Source: Acinetobacter sp. ANC 4173
GTDB lineage: Bacteria; Pseudomonadota; Gammaproteobacteria; Pseudomonadales; Moraxellaceae
Reading direction: 5' to 3'
Length of the DNA stretch: 64,000 nt
NCBI RefSeq assembly: GCF_004331255.1
Contig: NZ_SJOF01000016.1
Coordinates: forward strand, 1 to 64,000
Both the position numbers and the translations under genes were made by a program. Of the stretch, positions 54,297-62,332 are shown piece by piece (the stretch's first letter is position 1; every line of letters begins with the position of its first letter). Below the pieces are notes generated by a model. The model was given only the letters and a program-made list of their open reading frames with translations. It made no database searches and had not been told where the DNA came from.

Positions 54297-55082
54297 ATGA
54301 AAAGCTGGCAAAAGAAAGTCTTACTTTCAACCACGTTAATACTGACAGCGCTTGGCAGCACAGTGCAAGCCAAAGAATGGAAAGTCATTCGTTTCGGTAC
54401 AGAATCTGCTTACGCCCCTTTTGAATATAAAACCCCTGACAACAAATTGGTTGGTTTTGACATCGACCTAGGTAATGCTATTTGTGCCAAATTGAAAGCC
54501 AAATGTGTTTGGGTGGAAAATTCTTTTGATGGGATGATTCCTGCACTCAAAGCGAAAAAATTCGATGGCATTTTATCTTCAATGACGGTCACTGCGGATC
54601 GTTCAAAACAAATTGCTTTCAGTAATAAAATTTACAACACCCCAACCCGCATGGTCGCGAAGAAGGGTTCTCCATTAGTGCCTACTCCTGCATCCCTAAA
54701 AGGGAAGCGTGTGGGCGTACAACAAGGCACCATTCAAGAGAGTTATGCAAAAGCCTATTGGGCACCTAAAGGTGTCAATGTAGTGCCTTATCCAAACCAA
54801 GACGTGCTTTACCAAGACATGGTGTCAGGTCGTCTAGATGCAACATTACAAGATGCCATTATGGTTGATGGTGGCTTCCTTAAATCACCAAAAGGTAAAG
54901 CATTCGGCTTTGCGGGTGGCAACGTGGTAGATGCCAAAACCCTTGGCGTAGGTGCGGCGATTGGCTTACGTAAAGAAGATGTTGATCTGAAAAAAGACAT
55001 TGATAAAGCTTTAGCCGCCATTATTGCCGATGGAACATACAAAAAACTCGAGAAAAAATACTTCTCCTTCAGTATTTATTGA
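54297..55082 (+). CDS. Amino acid ABC transporter substrate-binding protein
   Basis: A 261-residue periplasmic protein of the ArgT/HisJ/AotJ type. Signal peptide MKSWQKKVLLSTTLILTALGSTVQA, then IRFGTESAYAPFEYKTPDNKLVGFDIDLGNAICAKL, the family opening, with the ligand region SFDGMIPALKAKKFDGILSSMTVTADR, and VGVQQGTIQESY. These families bind lysine, arginine, ornithine or histidine. ATG 54297 starts the signal peptide and is preferred. A perfect hairpin follows its stop, before the permeases. Confidence 0.93.
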   Translation: MKSWQKKVLLSTTLILTALGSTVQAKEWKVIRFGTESAYAPFEYKTPDNKLVGFDIDLGNAICAKLKAKCVWVENSFDGMIPALKAKKFDGILSSMTVTADRSKQIAFSNKIYNTPTRMVAKKGSPLVPTPASLKGKRVGVQQGTIQESYAKAYWAPKGVNVVPYPNQDVLYQDMVSGRLDATLQDAIMVDGGFLKSPKGKAFGFAGGNVVDAKTLGVGAAIGLRKEDVDLKKDIDKALAAIIADGTYKKLEKKYFSFSIY

Positions 55083-55086
55083 TGAC

Positions 55087-55116
55087 AAAAATGTCGGTTT
55101 TAAACCGACATTTTTT
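55087..55116 (+). terminator. Hairpin between the binding-protein and permease genes
   Basis: AAAAATGTCGGTTT and AAACCGACATTTTTT make a near-perfect palindrome of about 30 bases ending in T. It should stop most transcripts after the binding-protein gene. Confidence 0.8.
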
Positions 55117-55174
55117 ATATACGACTGAATTTCATCAATATTCTATTTATAGTTTCTGTTCGGAGTAGATGAGT

Positions 55175-55864
55175 ATGTTTTTGTCTGGTTATGGTCCCGT
55201 GTTGCTCGAAGGCACTTGGATGACCATACAGCTTGCATTGTTATCACTGTTACTATCCATCATGATTGGATTGATTGGTGCAAGTTCTAAACTCTCTAGT
55301 CTTAAATTTGTACGCTATATTGCGACTGCCTACACCACGCTTATTCGAAGCGTTCCCGATCTGGTCATCATGCTGCTGCTATTTTATAGCTTGCAACTGG
55401 GGCTGAACTCCATTACCGAATCGTTGCAAATGGAACAAATTGATATTAATCCATTTGTGGCAGGTGTAATTACCTTGGCATTTATTTATGGCGCGTATTT
55501 CACCGAAACATTTCGTGGCGCATTTCAAGCAGTACCCAAGGGACAAATTGAAGCCGCTTATGCCTATGGCATGACGTCATTTCAAGTTTTTCGCCGTGTT
55601 TTGTTTCCACAAATGATGCGTTTTGCTTTACCCGGTATTGGCAATAACTGGCAAGTCCTGATTAAAGCTACCGCACTGGTCTCACTGATTGGTTTAACCG
55701 ATATTGTGAAAATTACTCAAGATGCGGGTCGTAGCACCATGCAGGTGTTTTACTTCAGTGTCATTGCCGCAGTGATTTATCTGGCAATTACCACCATTTC
55801 AAATTTAATTTTGATGTGGTTAGAACGTCGTTACTCGGTTGGCGTGAAAAAGGGACAACTATGA
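55175..55864 (+). CDS. Amino acid ABC permease, HisQ/AotQ-type
   Basis: A 229-residue inner-membrane permease with five hydrophobic segments and the family pattern: LLEGTWMTIQLALLSLLLSIMIGL, TLIRSVPDLVIMLLLFYSL, the EAA loop (QIEAAYAYGMTSFQVFRRVLFPQMMRFALPGIGNNW) that docks to the ATPase. ATG 55175 is chosen: GGAG is nine bases upstream, against three for the ATG at 55169. It overlaps the next permease by four bases. Confidence 0.93.
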   Translation: MFLSGYGPVLLEGTWMTIQLALLSLLLSIMIGLIGASSKLSSLKFVRYIATAYTTLIRSVPDLVIMLLLFYSLQLGLNSITESLQMEQIDINPFVAGVITLAFIYGAYFTETFRGAFQAVPKGQIEAAYAYGMTSFQVFRRVLFPQMMRFALPGIGNNWQVLIKATALVSLIGLTDIVKITQDAGRSTMQVFYFSVIAAVIYLAITTISNLILMWLERRYSVGVKKGQL

Positions 55865-56574
55865 TTGAGATTCTTCAACAATATTGGCAGTCATACCTTT
55901 GGACCGATGGTTTTCAAATGACAGGCGTGGCCATGACTGCATGGCTCTTGGTGCTTTCGATTGCGATTGGCTTTGTCTTGGCTGTACCGTTGTCGCTAGC
56001 CCGCGTATCAGAAAATCCATTTTTACGCCTGCCTGTTTGGTTCTATACCTATATATTTCGTGGCACGCCACTCTATGTGCAACTGCTCATTATTTACACA
56101 GGTATTTATAGCTTCGACTTTATCCATGCCCATGAACATCTGGATGAATTCTTTCGCGAGGGACTCAACTGTACCATTCTGGCTTTTGCATTAAATACTG
56201 CGGCGTATACCACTGAAATTTTTGCAGGTGCCATTCGCTCCATTCCCTATGGTGAAATCGAAGCCGCTAAAGCTTTTGGCATGTCTCCGTGGAAACGTTA
56301 TACCCGTATTATTATTCCATCCATGTTACGCCGTGCTTTGCCGTTCTATGGCAATGAAGTCATTTTGATGCTGCATGCCACCACCATTGCCTTTACCGCA
56401 ACCGTACCCGATATTCTAAAAATTGCACGAGATGTCAATGCAGCCACTTACGCCACATTTGATGCCTTTGGCATTGCGGCCATCTTGTATGCATGTTTGG
56501 CATTTATCTTGATTTGGATTTTTCGTAAATTGGAACAACGCTGGTTGGCGTTTTTAAAACCATCGAATCATTAG
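55861..56574 (+). CDS. Amino acid ABC permease, HisM/AotM-type
   Basis: A 237-residue partner permease with the same layout: FQMTGVAMTAWLLVLSIAIGFVLAVPLSLARV, FRGTPLYVQLLIIYTGIYS and the EAA motif EIEAAKAFGMSPWKRYTRIIIPSMLRRALPFYGNEV. The start ATG overlaps the preceding stop (ATGA), so the two are translationally coupled and form a heterodimer in the membrane. The ATPase gene follows after 11 bases. Confidence 0.93.
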   Translation: MIEILQQYWQSYLWTDGFQMTGVAMTAWLLVLSIAIGFVLAVPLSLARVSENPFLRLPVWFYTYIFRGTPLYVQLLIIYTGIYSFDFIHAHEHLDEFFREGLNCTILAFALNTAAYTTEIFAGAIRSIPYGEIEAAKAFGMSPWKRYTRIIIPSMLRRALPFYGNEVILMLHATTIAFTATVPDILKIARDVNAATYATFDAFGIAAILYACLAFILIWIFRKLEQRWLAFLKPSNH

Positions 56575-56585
56575 GAGAAACATAG

Positions 56586-57362
56586 ATGGAAAACTCAGCA
56601 AAACTGGTGATTCGTGATTTACATAAAACCTTCGGGGATAATGAAGTCTTAAAAGGTGTATCCCTTAATGCTAACGCAGGCGATGTGATCAGTATTATTG
56701 GTTCTTCAGGTTCAGGAAAAAGTACATTCCTTCGCTGCATCAACTTCTTAGAACAACCCAGTCAAGGTTCCATTCAACTGAATGGTGAGCAACTAGATAC
56801 TGTGTTGGACAAGTCTGGTAACTTGAAAGCAACCAGCCCCAAACAATTACAGAAAATGCGCACCCAACTGATGATGGTGTTTCAACATTTTAATTTATGG
56901 TCGCATATGACTGTACTCGAAAACATCGTGGAAGGGCCGATTCATGTTTTGGGTTTAAAACGTGCCGAAGCTGAAGAACGTGCGCGTAAATACTTAAGAA
57001 AAGTCGGGCTGGCTGAAAGTGTAGAAGGTAAATATCCGTCTTTCTTGTCTGGTGGACAACAGCAACGGGTGGCCATTGCACGTGCATTGGCGATGGAACC
57101 TGAAGTCATGTTGTTTGATGAGCCAACCAGTGCTTTAGACCCTGAACTGGTGGGTGAAGTATTGAAGGTCATGCAAAGTCTGGCAGAAGAAGGGCGAACC
57201 ATGATTGTGGTGACCCATGAAATGGGCTTTGCTCGGCATGTCTCCAACCATGTGATTTTCTTGCATCAAGGTAAAATTGAAGAACAAGGTGACCCTAAAG
57301 AAGTCTTGATCAATCCCAAAAGTGAACGACTGAAACAGTTCCTTGAAGGCAATTTTAAATAA
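56586..57362 (+). CDS. Amino acid ABC transporter ATP-binding protein, HisP-type
   Basis: The ATPase of the importer, 258 residues. It has Walker [10 protein letters not shown], the Q-loop [18 protein letters not shown], signature [19 protein letters not shown], Walker [20 protein letters not shown] and the switch His in [27 protein letters not shown]. The long insert after the Walker A ([19 protein letters not shown]) is typical of HisP/AotP-type proteins. Last gene of the operon. Confidence 0.96.
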   Translation: MENSAKLVIRDLHKTFGDNEVLKGVSLNANAGDVISIIGSSGSGKSTFLRCINFLEQPSQGSIQLNGEQLDTVLDKSGNLKATSPKQLQKMRTQLMMVFQHFNLWSHMTVLENIVEGPIHVLGLKRAEAEERARKYLRKVGLAESVEGKYPSFLSGGQQQRVAIARALAMEPEVMLFDEPTSALDPELVGEVLKVMQSLAEEGRTMIVVTHEMGFARHVSNHVIFLHQGKIEEQGDPKEVLINPKSERLKQFLEGNFK

Positions 57363-57368
57363 ATGCTT

Positions 57369-57386
57369 TGTAGGTTACAGCTTACA
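57369..57386. promoter_or_regulatory. GacA/UvrY box-like site
   Basis: TGTAGG, six bases, CTTACA. The known GacA box is TGTAAG-N6-CTTACA, so 11 of 12 fixed bases match. The palindrome extends outward to CTTTGTAGG and CTTACAAAG. It lies about 70 bases upstream of the predicted sRNA 5' end at 57440. Confidence 0.7.
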
Positions 57387-57430
57387 AAGATTCAGGAAGA
57401 TGTCTTCTAGATCAGGCTGAATATTTTTCA

Positions 57431-57436
57431 TATGAT
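57431..57436 (+). promoter_or_regulatory. Likely -10 box of the second sRNA
   Basis: TATGAT; no clear -35 is found, as is common for promoters that need an activator. Confidence 0.35.
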
Positions 57437-57439
57437 GAA

Positions 57440-57570
57440 GACATAGAGAACAGGATGTTCCAAAACATAAAACAATAATGATAAGTGACACCACCAGGAT
57501 GTGAGGTACGACAGGAGTTATACCTAAGCAGCGCATACGAAAAAAGCCTGACAGGATGTCGGGCTTTTTT
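57440..57570 (+). ncRNA. Candidate CsrB/RsmZ-type CsrA-titrating sRNA with a GacA box
   Basis: No ORF is present, but AGGAT-bearing hairpins recur. GAAC-AGGAT-GTTC at 57448-57460 is a perfect stem. CAC-CAGGAT-GTG follows at 57492-57503, then GTA-x3-CAGGAG-x3-TAC near 57507-57524. The closing terminator is GCCTGAC-AGGAT-GTCGGGC (57546-57564) with T run. Each exposes the CsrA/RsmA recognition core AGGA(T). A GacA box lies upstream, so the RNA should be switched on by the GacS/GacA system, as RsmY/RsmZ are. It is about 130 nt. The resemblance to the RNA at 2340-2492 makes a matching pair. Confidence 0.78.
57541..57570 (+). terminator. Terminator of the second CsrB-like sRNA
   Basis: AAAAAGCCTGAC, loop AGGAT and GTCGGGCTTTTTT. 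In the RNA the odd T-G pair is a U-G wobble, so the stem is continuous. It exposes a CsrA-type loop. Confidence 0.85.
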
Positions 57571-57586
57571 TATTTGGACTACAGCC

Positions 57587-58861
57587 TTATTGCTGCTGTT
57601 GTTCTTGCATCCAACGACGTTGCTGTAAACGCTCACCTTCCACTTCACGTTTATTACGCGCAGATTCGTACAACTTGGTACCTTTCAATTCTGGAGGCAA
57701 ATAGTCTTGCAGTACAAAATGTTCAGGATAGTTATGCGGATATAAATAGTCCACCCCATAGCCTTGCTGTTTCATGAGTTTGGTTGGTGCATTGCGTAAA
57801 TGTAATGGCACTGGCAAATTCGCCGTTTTTTCTGCCAAATCGAGGGCTTTATTGATTGCCAGATAAGTACTATTACTTTTAGCACTGGTTGCCAAATACA
57901 CGGCACATTGTCCTAAAATAATCCGTGCTTCAGGCATACCGACCGCTTGAACCGAACGGAAACATTCTCCAGCCAAAAGCAAGGCATTCGGATTAGAATT
58001 GCCTATATCTTCCGAAGATGCAATCAGCATGCGACGCGCAATAAATACGGGGTCTTCTCCCCCTTTCAGCATCCGTGCCATCCAATATAAAGCCGCGTCT
58101 GGATCACTGCCACGAATCGACTTAATAAAGGCCGAAACTAAGTCATAATGCTGTTCACCTGATTTGTCATACCGCGCAATATTTTGCTGTGCAACACGCA
58201 CGACAATGGCATTGGTGATAATATTTTCAACGTCTGCTTCAAAGGTACTGGCAATTAGGTCGAGTAAATTCAGTGCCTTACGTGCATCTCCTGCGGCAAA
58301 CTGCAACAAGGCATCAAATTCTTCAATTTGAATAAAGCGTTGTTTTAAAAAATGATCTTGTTGTATCGCTCGTAGAATCAGTTCCTGAATAGCCTCATTG
58401 CTAAGCGTATTTAAGGTATAGACCTGACAACGTGATAATAAGGCACTATTGACTTCGAAGGAGGGGTTTTCTGTGGTCGCACCAATCAGCGTAATCTTGC
58501 CCTTTTCCACCGCATTCAATAAAGCGTCTTGCTGTGATTTGTTGAAACGGTGAATTTCGTCAATAAACACCACAGGGGTCAGCAAATCACCACTTTCTGC
58601 AATGATTTCCCGTAATTCTTTCACACCCGTATTTAATGCCGACAGACTGACAAAGGGACGATCAACAGCTTGTGCCAGCAACAAGGCAATCGTGGTTTTA
58701 CCAACACCCGGCGGTCCCCAGAAAATAATCGACGGCAAGTGCCCCTGATCAATCATTTGACGTAATGGTGCTTGCTCTCCCAATAAGTGATCTTGCCCAA
58801 TAATTTCAGACAAATCACGAGGACGAAGACGTTCTGGAAGCGGAATCTTGGTGTCTGACAT
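57587..58861 (-). CDS. rarA: Replication-associated recombination protein A
   Basis: RarA (MgsA) is an AAA+ clamp-loader-like ATPase acting at stalled forks. The 424-residue protein has PLPERLRPRDLSEIIGQDHLLG, Walker A GPPGVGKTTIALLLA, Walker B PVVFIDEIHRFNKSQQDALLNAVE, TENPSFEVNSALLSRCQVYTL and the C-terminal oligomerisation part (GSDPDAALYWMARMLKGGEDPVFIARRM). It is complete and monocistronic. Confidence 0.96.
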   Translation of the reverse strand: MSDTKIPLPERLRPRDLSEIIGQDHLLGEQAPLRQMIDQGHLPSIIFWGPPGVGKTTIALLLAQAVDRPFVSLSALNTGVKELREIIAESGDLLTPVVFIDEIHRFNKSQQDALLNAVEKGKITLIGATTENPSFEVNSALLSRCQVYTLNTLSNEAIQELILRAIQQDHFLKQRFIQIEEFDALLQFAAGDARKALNLLDLIASTFEADVENIITNAIVVRVAQQNIARYDKSGEQHYDLVSAFIKSIRGSDPDAALYWMARMLKGGEDPVFIARRMLIASSEDIGNSNPNALLLAGECFRSVQAVGMPEARIILGQCAVYLATSAKSNSTYLAINKALDLAEKTANLPVPLHLRNAPTKLMKQQGYGVDYLYPHNYPEHFVLQDYLPPELKGTKLYESARNKREVEGERLQQRRWMQEQQQQ

Positions 58862-58943
58862 ATGGTTATTTCAGCCAATAAAGGTGGTTCTAGTCTACAC
58901 TGGAATGCCAAGCAGACTGAATAGTTGAATGCTGAAGATCCCA

Positions 58944-59843
58944 TTAGAATAGACGGTAATTTAAAATATCCAACAAAGAGGCTGCAAACATTTGCCCATG
59001 ACTTAAATTTGGGTAAAGCAACAGTTTGCTCTGTACGCCTTGCTGTACAAAATGTGCAATCACATGGCGGTTATCTTGTACGGTATTCGGATTAAAATTT
59101 GGGCTCTTTGTCGCAGGATGATTTTGTGCTAAATCCCCTTCCATAATCCATAAAGCTTGGGTCTGATCATGCGACACCGCCTTAGTTTGCATATTTTTCA
59201 GAATACGGGCATCCGCCCACGACAAAGACGGACTTGCAGCAAAATAATGACTGAAGTATTGAGCGTGCATCAAACTATCTAATACAAATAGCCCGCCATA
59301 AGAATGTCCCCATAAAGCTTGTCGTTGAGGATCTAATTGGGCTTGTCCAGCCACCCAAGGTTGAATTTGGCTTAATAACACTTTACGGAATTCTGCACTG
59401 CCCCCACTTAAGCGCTCAGGTTGACGGGGATCTGCTGTGATTTTTCCAGTTTCATCTGTTGGGGTATAATCCAAAGCACGTGCTGTTGTATCAAAAGGCA
59501 AGTTGGTGTCATAGCCAATTGCAACCAAAACTGGCGCTTCACGCGTTGCCAATTGCTGCAATACATCTTCAGACAAATAGGACATTACCGAATTACCATC
59601 GAGCATAAACAATGCAGGAGATGCTCCTGTTGCTTGGCGTGGAAGACCTAACCAAACTTTATAACGGCGTTGCTGATCGGCAGATTGGAAATACTTGACC
59701 TGAAACTGATAGTAGGCGGAGCCCTGTTCCGCAATATTGGTGGTTAAGGCTGCTAAATTCGGTTTGGCTTGTACTTCTGCATAGATCATCAAGCTAAAGC
59801 CACACACCAAAAATAGCGCAGACTTGAATGAGAAATGAAACAC
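58944..59843 (-). CDS. Secreted IroE/Fes-type esterase, possibly siderophore esterase
   Basis: A 299-residue exported alpha/beta hydrolase. The signal peptide runs to about VQA; the body shows YKVWLGLPRQ, PALFMLDGNSVMSYL and the nucleophile elbow GHSYGGLFVLDSLM, with C-terminal His in LSHGQMF. This matches the esterase family that includes IroE, which cleaves enterobactin-type siderophores. A Fur-box-like sequence upstream suggests iron control. The start is uncertain: GTG 59843 gives a normal signal peptide and AGAGA upstream; TTG 59876 is the alternative. No siderophore genes adjoin. Confidence 0.8.
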   Translation of the reverse strand: MFHFSFKSALFLVCGFSLMIYAEVQAKPNLAALTTNIAEQGSAYYQFQVKYFQSADQQRRYKVWLGLPRQATGASPALFMLDGNSVMSYLSEDVLQQLATREAPVLVAIGYDTNLPFDTTARALDYTPTDETGKITADPRQPERLSGGSAEFRKVLLSQIQPWVAGQAQLDPQRQALWGHSYGGLFVLDSLMHAQYFSHYFAASPSLSWADARILKNMQTKAVSHDQTQALWIMEGDLAQNHPATKSPNFNPNTVQDNRHVIAHFVQQGVQSKLLLYPNLSHGQMFAASLLDILNYRLF

Positions 59844-59890
59844 TGGCAGATCTCTAAAAACCACAAAAGAGATCAAATACTATCTGTATT

Positions 59891-59907
59891 AAGAATCATT
59901 ATCAATT
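59891..59907 (-). promoter_or_regulatory. Fur-box-like site
   Basis: On the minus strand AATTGATAATGATTCTT. The GATAATGAT part matches the Fur consensus exactly; the second half is poorer. It lies about 50 bases before the GTG start of the esterase. Confidence 0.6.
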
Positions 59908-59932
59908 AAATGCATCTTATTTTATCTGCGAG

Positions 59933-60385
59933 TTAACGCACCCAACGCACAATATATTCATCGATCTGTTCTTCATCGACTTCTATTTCAGAGATACAAC
60001 GGCCCGCAGCCGACTTTCTGGCTTTAATTACACTCTGCCGTGAACCTGTATTTAAATAATGCCACGAAGGTAAACTTTTTCCTTCATCTAAGCGCCGATA
60101 TGCACAACTCGCAGGTAACCAATGAATCTGTCTTAATTTTTCTGGCGTCAGTTGAATACAATCTGGGACATATTGCAAACGCTCAGAATAGTCACTACAA
60201 CGCGCGGTCGTACAATCCAATAGCTTACACGCTACTTTGGTATACGCGACTTCTTGCGTATCTTCGTCCTCTAGTTTCACTAAACAGCACAAGCCACAAC
60301 CATCACATAAAGCCTCCCACTCTTGAGTATTTAGGGCTTCAAGCGGATATTTTTTCCAGAACTGCGGGCGTAATTTACTAGACAT
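59933..60385 (-). CDS. YcgN-family cysteine-cluster protein
   Basis: A 150-residue cytoplasmic protein of the YcgN/DUF family (UPF0260). Cysteine patterns are [44 protein letters not shown] and SAAGRCISE, a set that likely binds metal or an Fe-S centre. The CxxCGLCC motif is diagnostic. Its role is unknown. ATG 60385 is preferred; the TTG three codons earlier has no site. A micro-gene lies about 190 bases away in the opposite direction. Confidence 0.9.
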   Translation of the reverse strand: MSSKLRPQFWKKYPLEALNTQEWEALCDGCGLCCLVKLEDEDTQEVAYTKVACKLLDCTTARCSDYSERLQYVPDCIQLTPEKLRQIHWLPASCAYRRLDEGKSLPSWHYLNTGSRQSVIKARKSAAGRCISEIEVDEEQIDEYIVRWVR

Positions 60386-60573
60386 GGTGGGCAAAAACTA
60401 AAAATAACATAATTATTATATCAATAAATTCCTGCAACAATGCAGCAATCTCTTTTACGTTAAATCATAGACTTACTCCAATATGCGAACATTTTTTAGA
60501 CAAAAGATCAACATTCCAACAATTCACCCGAACCTATACTGAATGCAAGACAACAACAACATGGAGAAGACTT

Positions 60574-60732
60574 ATGTTCCGTTGGGCGATTATTTTTGCA
60601 GTGATTGCATTAATTGCAAGCTTACTCGGCTTTGGTGGTGTTGCAGGGCTATCCAAAGACTTTGCTGTGATCTTATTGGTCATTGCCGTCATTTTAGCTA
60701 TCGTTGGCTTCATCTCTAGAGGGAAAGTTTAG
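60574..60732 (+). CDS. DUF1328 family small membrane protein
   Basis: A 52-residue hydrophobic protein, [20 protein letters not shown] then [20 protein letters not shown] and a short basic end (SRGKV). Two membrane segments and the layout match DUF1328 (YtjA), commonly seen in gammaproteobacteria; function is unknown, with stress links reported for relatives. It is below the length usually scored as an ORF. GGAGAAG lies five bases before the ATG. A strong terminator follows. Confidence 0.9.
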   Translation: MFRWAIIFAVIALIASLLGFGGVAGLSKDFAVILLVIAVILAIVGFISRGKV

Positions 60733-60756
60733 AATACGGTCATCAAATGTACTTCA

Positions 60757-60788
60757 TAAAAAAAGAAGGATTTTTCCTTCTTTTTTTA
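60757..60788. terminator. Terminator of the DUF1328 gene
   Basis: AAAAAAGAAGGA, loop TTTT and TCCTTCTTTTTTT. Confidence 0.85.
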
Positions 60789-61026
60789 TGTTTAAACGGA
60801 TAGTTTAAGCATAGAAACCCCACGTTCTACTCATATTTTTTATTTTCACCCAATGAAATATTTTTTATGAATTTATTTTAATTTCAATAATTTAAACCAA
60901 TTAAGCAAAATATACAGATGTTTTTTTACACTTCTTCACCACCATGACGTGATTTTTTCAAAATCATCGATTATTTTATGCTTTAATCATTCAACTCTCG
61001 TACTCAATAATACTAAGGACAAAAGG

Positions 61027-61767
61027 ATGACCACCAACATTCAAACCCGTGAAATCGAATATACTGCTGCAGATGGTACGCGCTTAATTGGATATTTTGC
61101 TGCACCAAGCACTGCTGAACCTGTTGCAGGTATTTTGGTCTCACCTGAATGGTGGGGGCGTAATGAATACACAGAACAACGTGCACGTGAACTGGCAGAA
61201 CATGGCTATGCAGCCTTCGCTATTGATATGTATGGTAATAAAAATGTGACCACGTCTGCGGCGCAAGCCAATGAATGGATGATGCAAACCTTCCAAGCCC
61301 CAGACACCATTGTGACTCGTGCGTCAGCAGGTTTAGCGACTTTGGCTGCACAAACCGAAGTAAATGCAGATAAACTGGCTGCAATTGGCTTCTGTTATGG
61401 CGGTAAAGTGATTTTGGATTTGGCACGTTCGGGTGCTGAACTGAAAGCTGTGGTGACCTTCCACGCCAACCTGTCGGCACAAGCGCCTGCCCAAGCCGGT
61501 CAGGTTAAAGCTGAAATTTTGGTCTTGCATGGTGAACTCGACAGCATGGTTAGCTTAGATGATGTTGCACATTTCCGTGAAGAAATGTATGCCGCTCAAG
61601 TTCCACATGAAGTCATTGTCTTTGAAGATGCAAAGCATGGTTTCAGTAACCCACAAGCAGATGAAAGAGCCAAAGCCAATGGTGTAGACTTAGGCTATAA
61701 TGCTGAAGCGGAACGACAAGGGCTTGAAGCCATGTATGAGCTACTGCAACGTCGTTTAGCTGAATAA
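61027..61767 (+). CDS. Dienelactone hydrolase family protein
   Basis: A 246-residue cytoplasmic hydrolase. It shows LIGYFAAPSTAEPVAGILVSPEWWGRNEYTEQRARELAEHGYAAFAIDMYG, the elbow GFCYGGKVILDL with a Cys nucleophile in place of Ser, LVLHGELDSMVSLDD and the catalytic His in EDAKHGFSNP. The Cys-Asp-His triad is that of dienelactone hydrolase (beta-ketoadipate pathway), but many family members act on other esters. No aromatic genes adjoin. ATG 61027 has AAGGA upstream. Confidence 0.92.
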   Translation: MTTNIQTREIEYTAADGTRLIGYFAAPSTAEPVAGILVSPEWWGRNEYTEQRARELAEHGYAAFAIDMYGNKNVTTSAAQANEWMMQTFQAPDTIVTRASAGLATLAAQTEVNADKLAAIGFCYGGKVILDLARSGAELKAVVTFHANLSAQAPAQAGQVKAEILVLHGELDSMVSLDDVAHFREEMYAAQVPHEVIVFEDAKHGFSNPQADERAKANGVDLGYNAEAERQGLEAMYELLQRRLAE

Positions 61768-61842
61768 AAAAATAGAAACGTGGATGTTGGCTGTATCCAA
61801 CATCATTTTTGAATTTCAATGCTTTGTAAAGAGGACAAGATA

Positions 61843-62208
61843 ATGACTGAGAACAACTGCCCATACTGCAATTTCGATGAGTTTGATATCATTGATAAAA
61901 ATGAGTTTGGTGTGATTCTACCTGAGCCAAATGCACTCTCTAAAGGACATTGCGTCATTATCCCTCTACGCCATGTCAGCTCTTTCTTTGATATTACTGA
62001 CAAAGAACGTAAAAGTTTAATGTCGCTTTTAGAACTGGCTCGCAATGAACTCCAGCTGCGTCATCAACCTACAGGTTTTCACATCGGCTTTAACGATGGC
62101 TCGGTGTTTGGTGAAGCATCTGAACATTTGCACATCCATATTATCCCTCGTTATGATGACCAACCGCTAAAACTCGATGCGCGTTGGGGCATGTTAAACG
62201 AAGCTTAA
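61843..62208 (+). CDS. HIT family protein
   Basis: A 121-residue histidine-triad protein. It opens with a CPYC zinc-like pair, then EFGVILPEPNALSKGHCVIIPLRHVSSFFD, and the triad HLHIHIIPR near residue 98. Members hydrolyse dinucleoside polyphosphates or AMP-linked compounds. The exact substrate is not known. ATG has GAGGA upstream. It is 75 bases downstream of the dienelactone hydrolase gene. Confidence 0.93.
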   Translation: MTENNCPYCNFDEFDIIDKNEFGVILPEPNALSKGHCVIIPLRHVSSFFDITDKERKSLMSLLELARNELQLRHQPTGFHIGFNDGSVFGEASEHLHIHIIPRYDDQPLKLDARWGMLNEA

Positions 62209-62220
62209 TCTGCCACCCAG

Positions 62221-62250
62221 AAAAAAATGATGCGATCGCATCATTTTTTT
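62221..62250. terminator. Bidirectional terminator
   Basis: AAAAAATGATGC, core GATC and GCATCATTTTTTT make a 30-base palindrome after the HIT gene. The GCGATCGC centre is part of the stem. Confidence 0.85.
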
Positions 62251-62332
62251 ATGCCTAAATTTCCTGTCAAGACTCAGCAAAAATCAGGATGTCTCCGCTA
62301 TACTAAGTCGCTTGAAATTGTATTGAGTTCAC

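Noticed and set aside
57469..57485. AATAATGATAA as a Fur box within the second sRNA
   Set aside because: Too short a match and no sensible position relative to a promoter.
62221..62250. GCGATCGC palindrome as a methylation or origin-like element
   Set aside because: It is the stem of a terminator flanked by A and T tracts; a single copy gives no further support.
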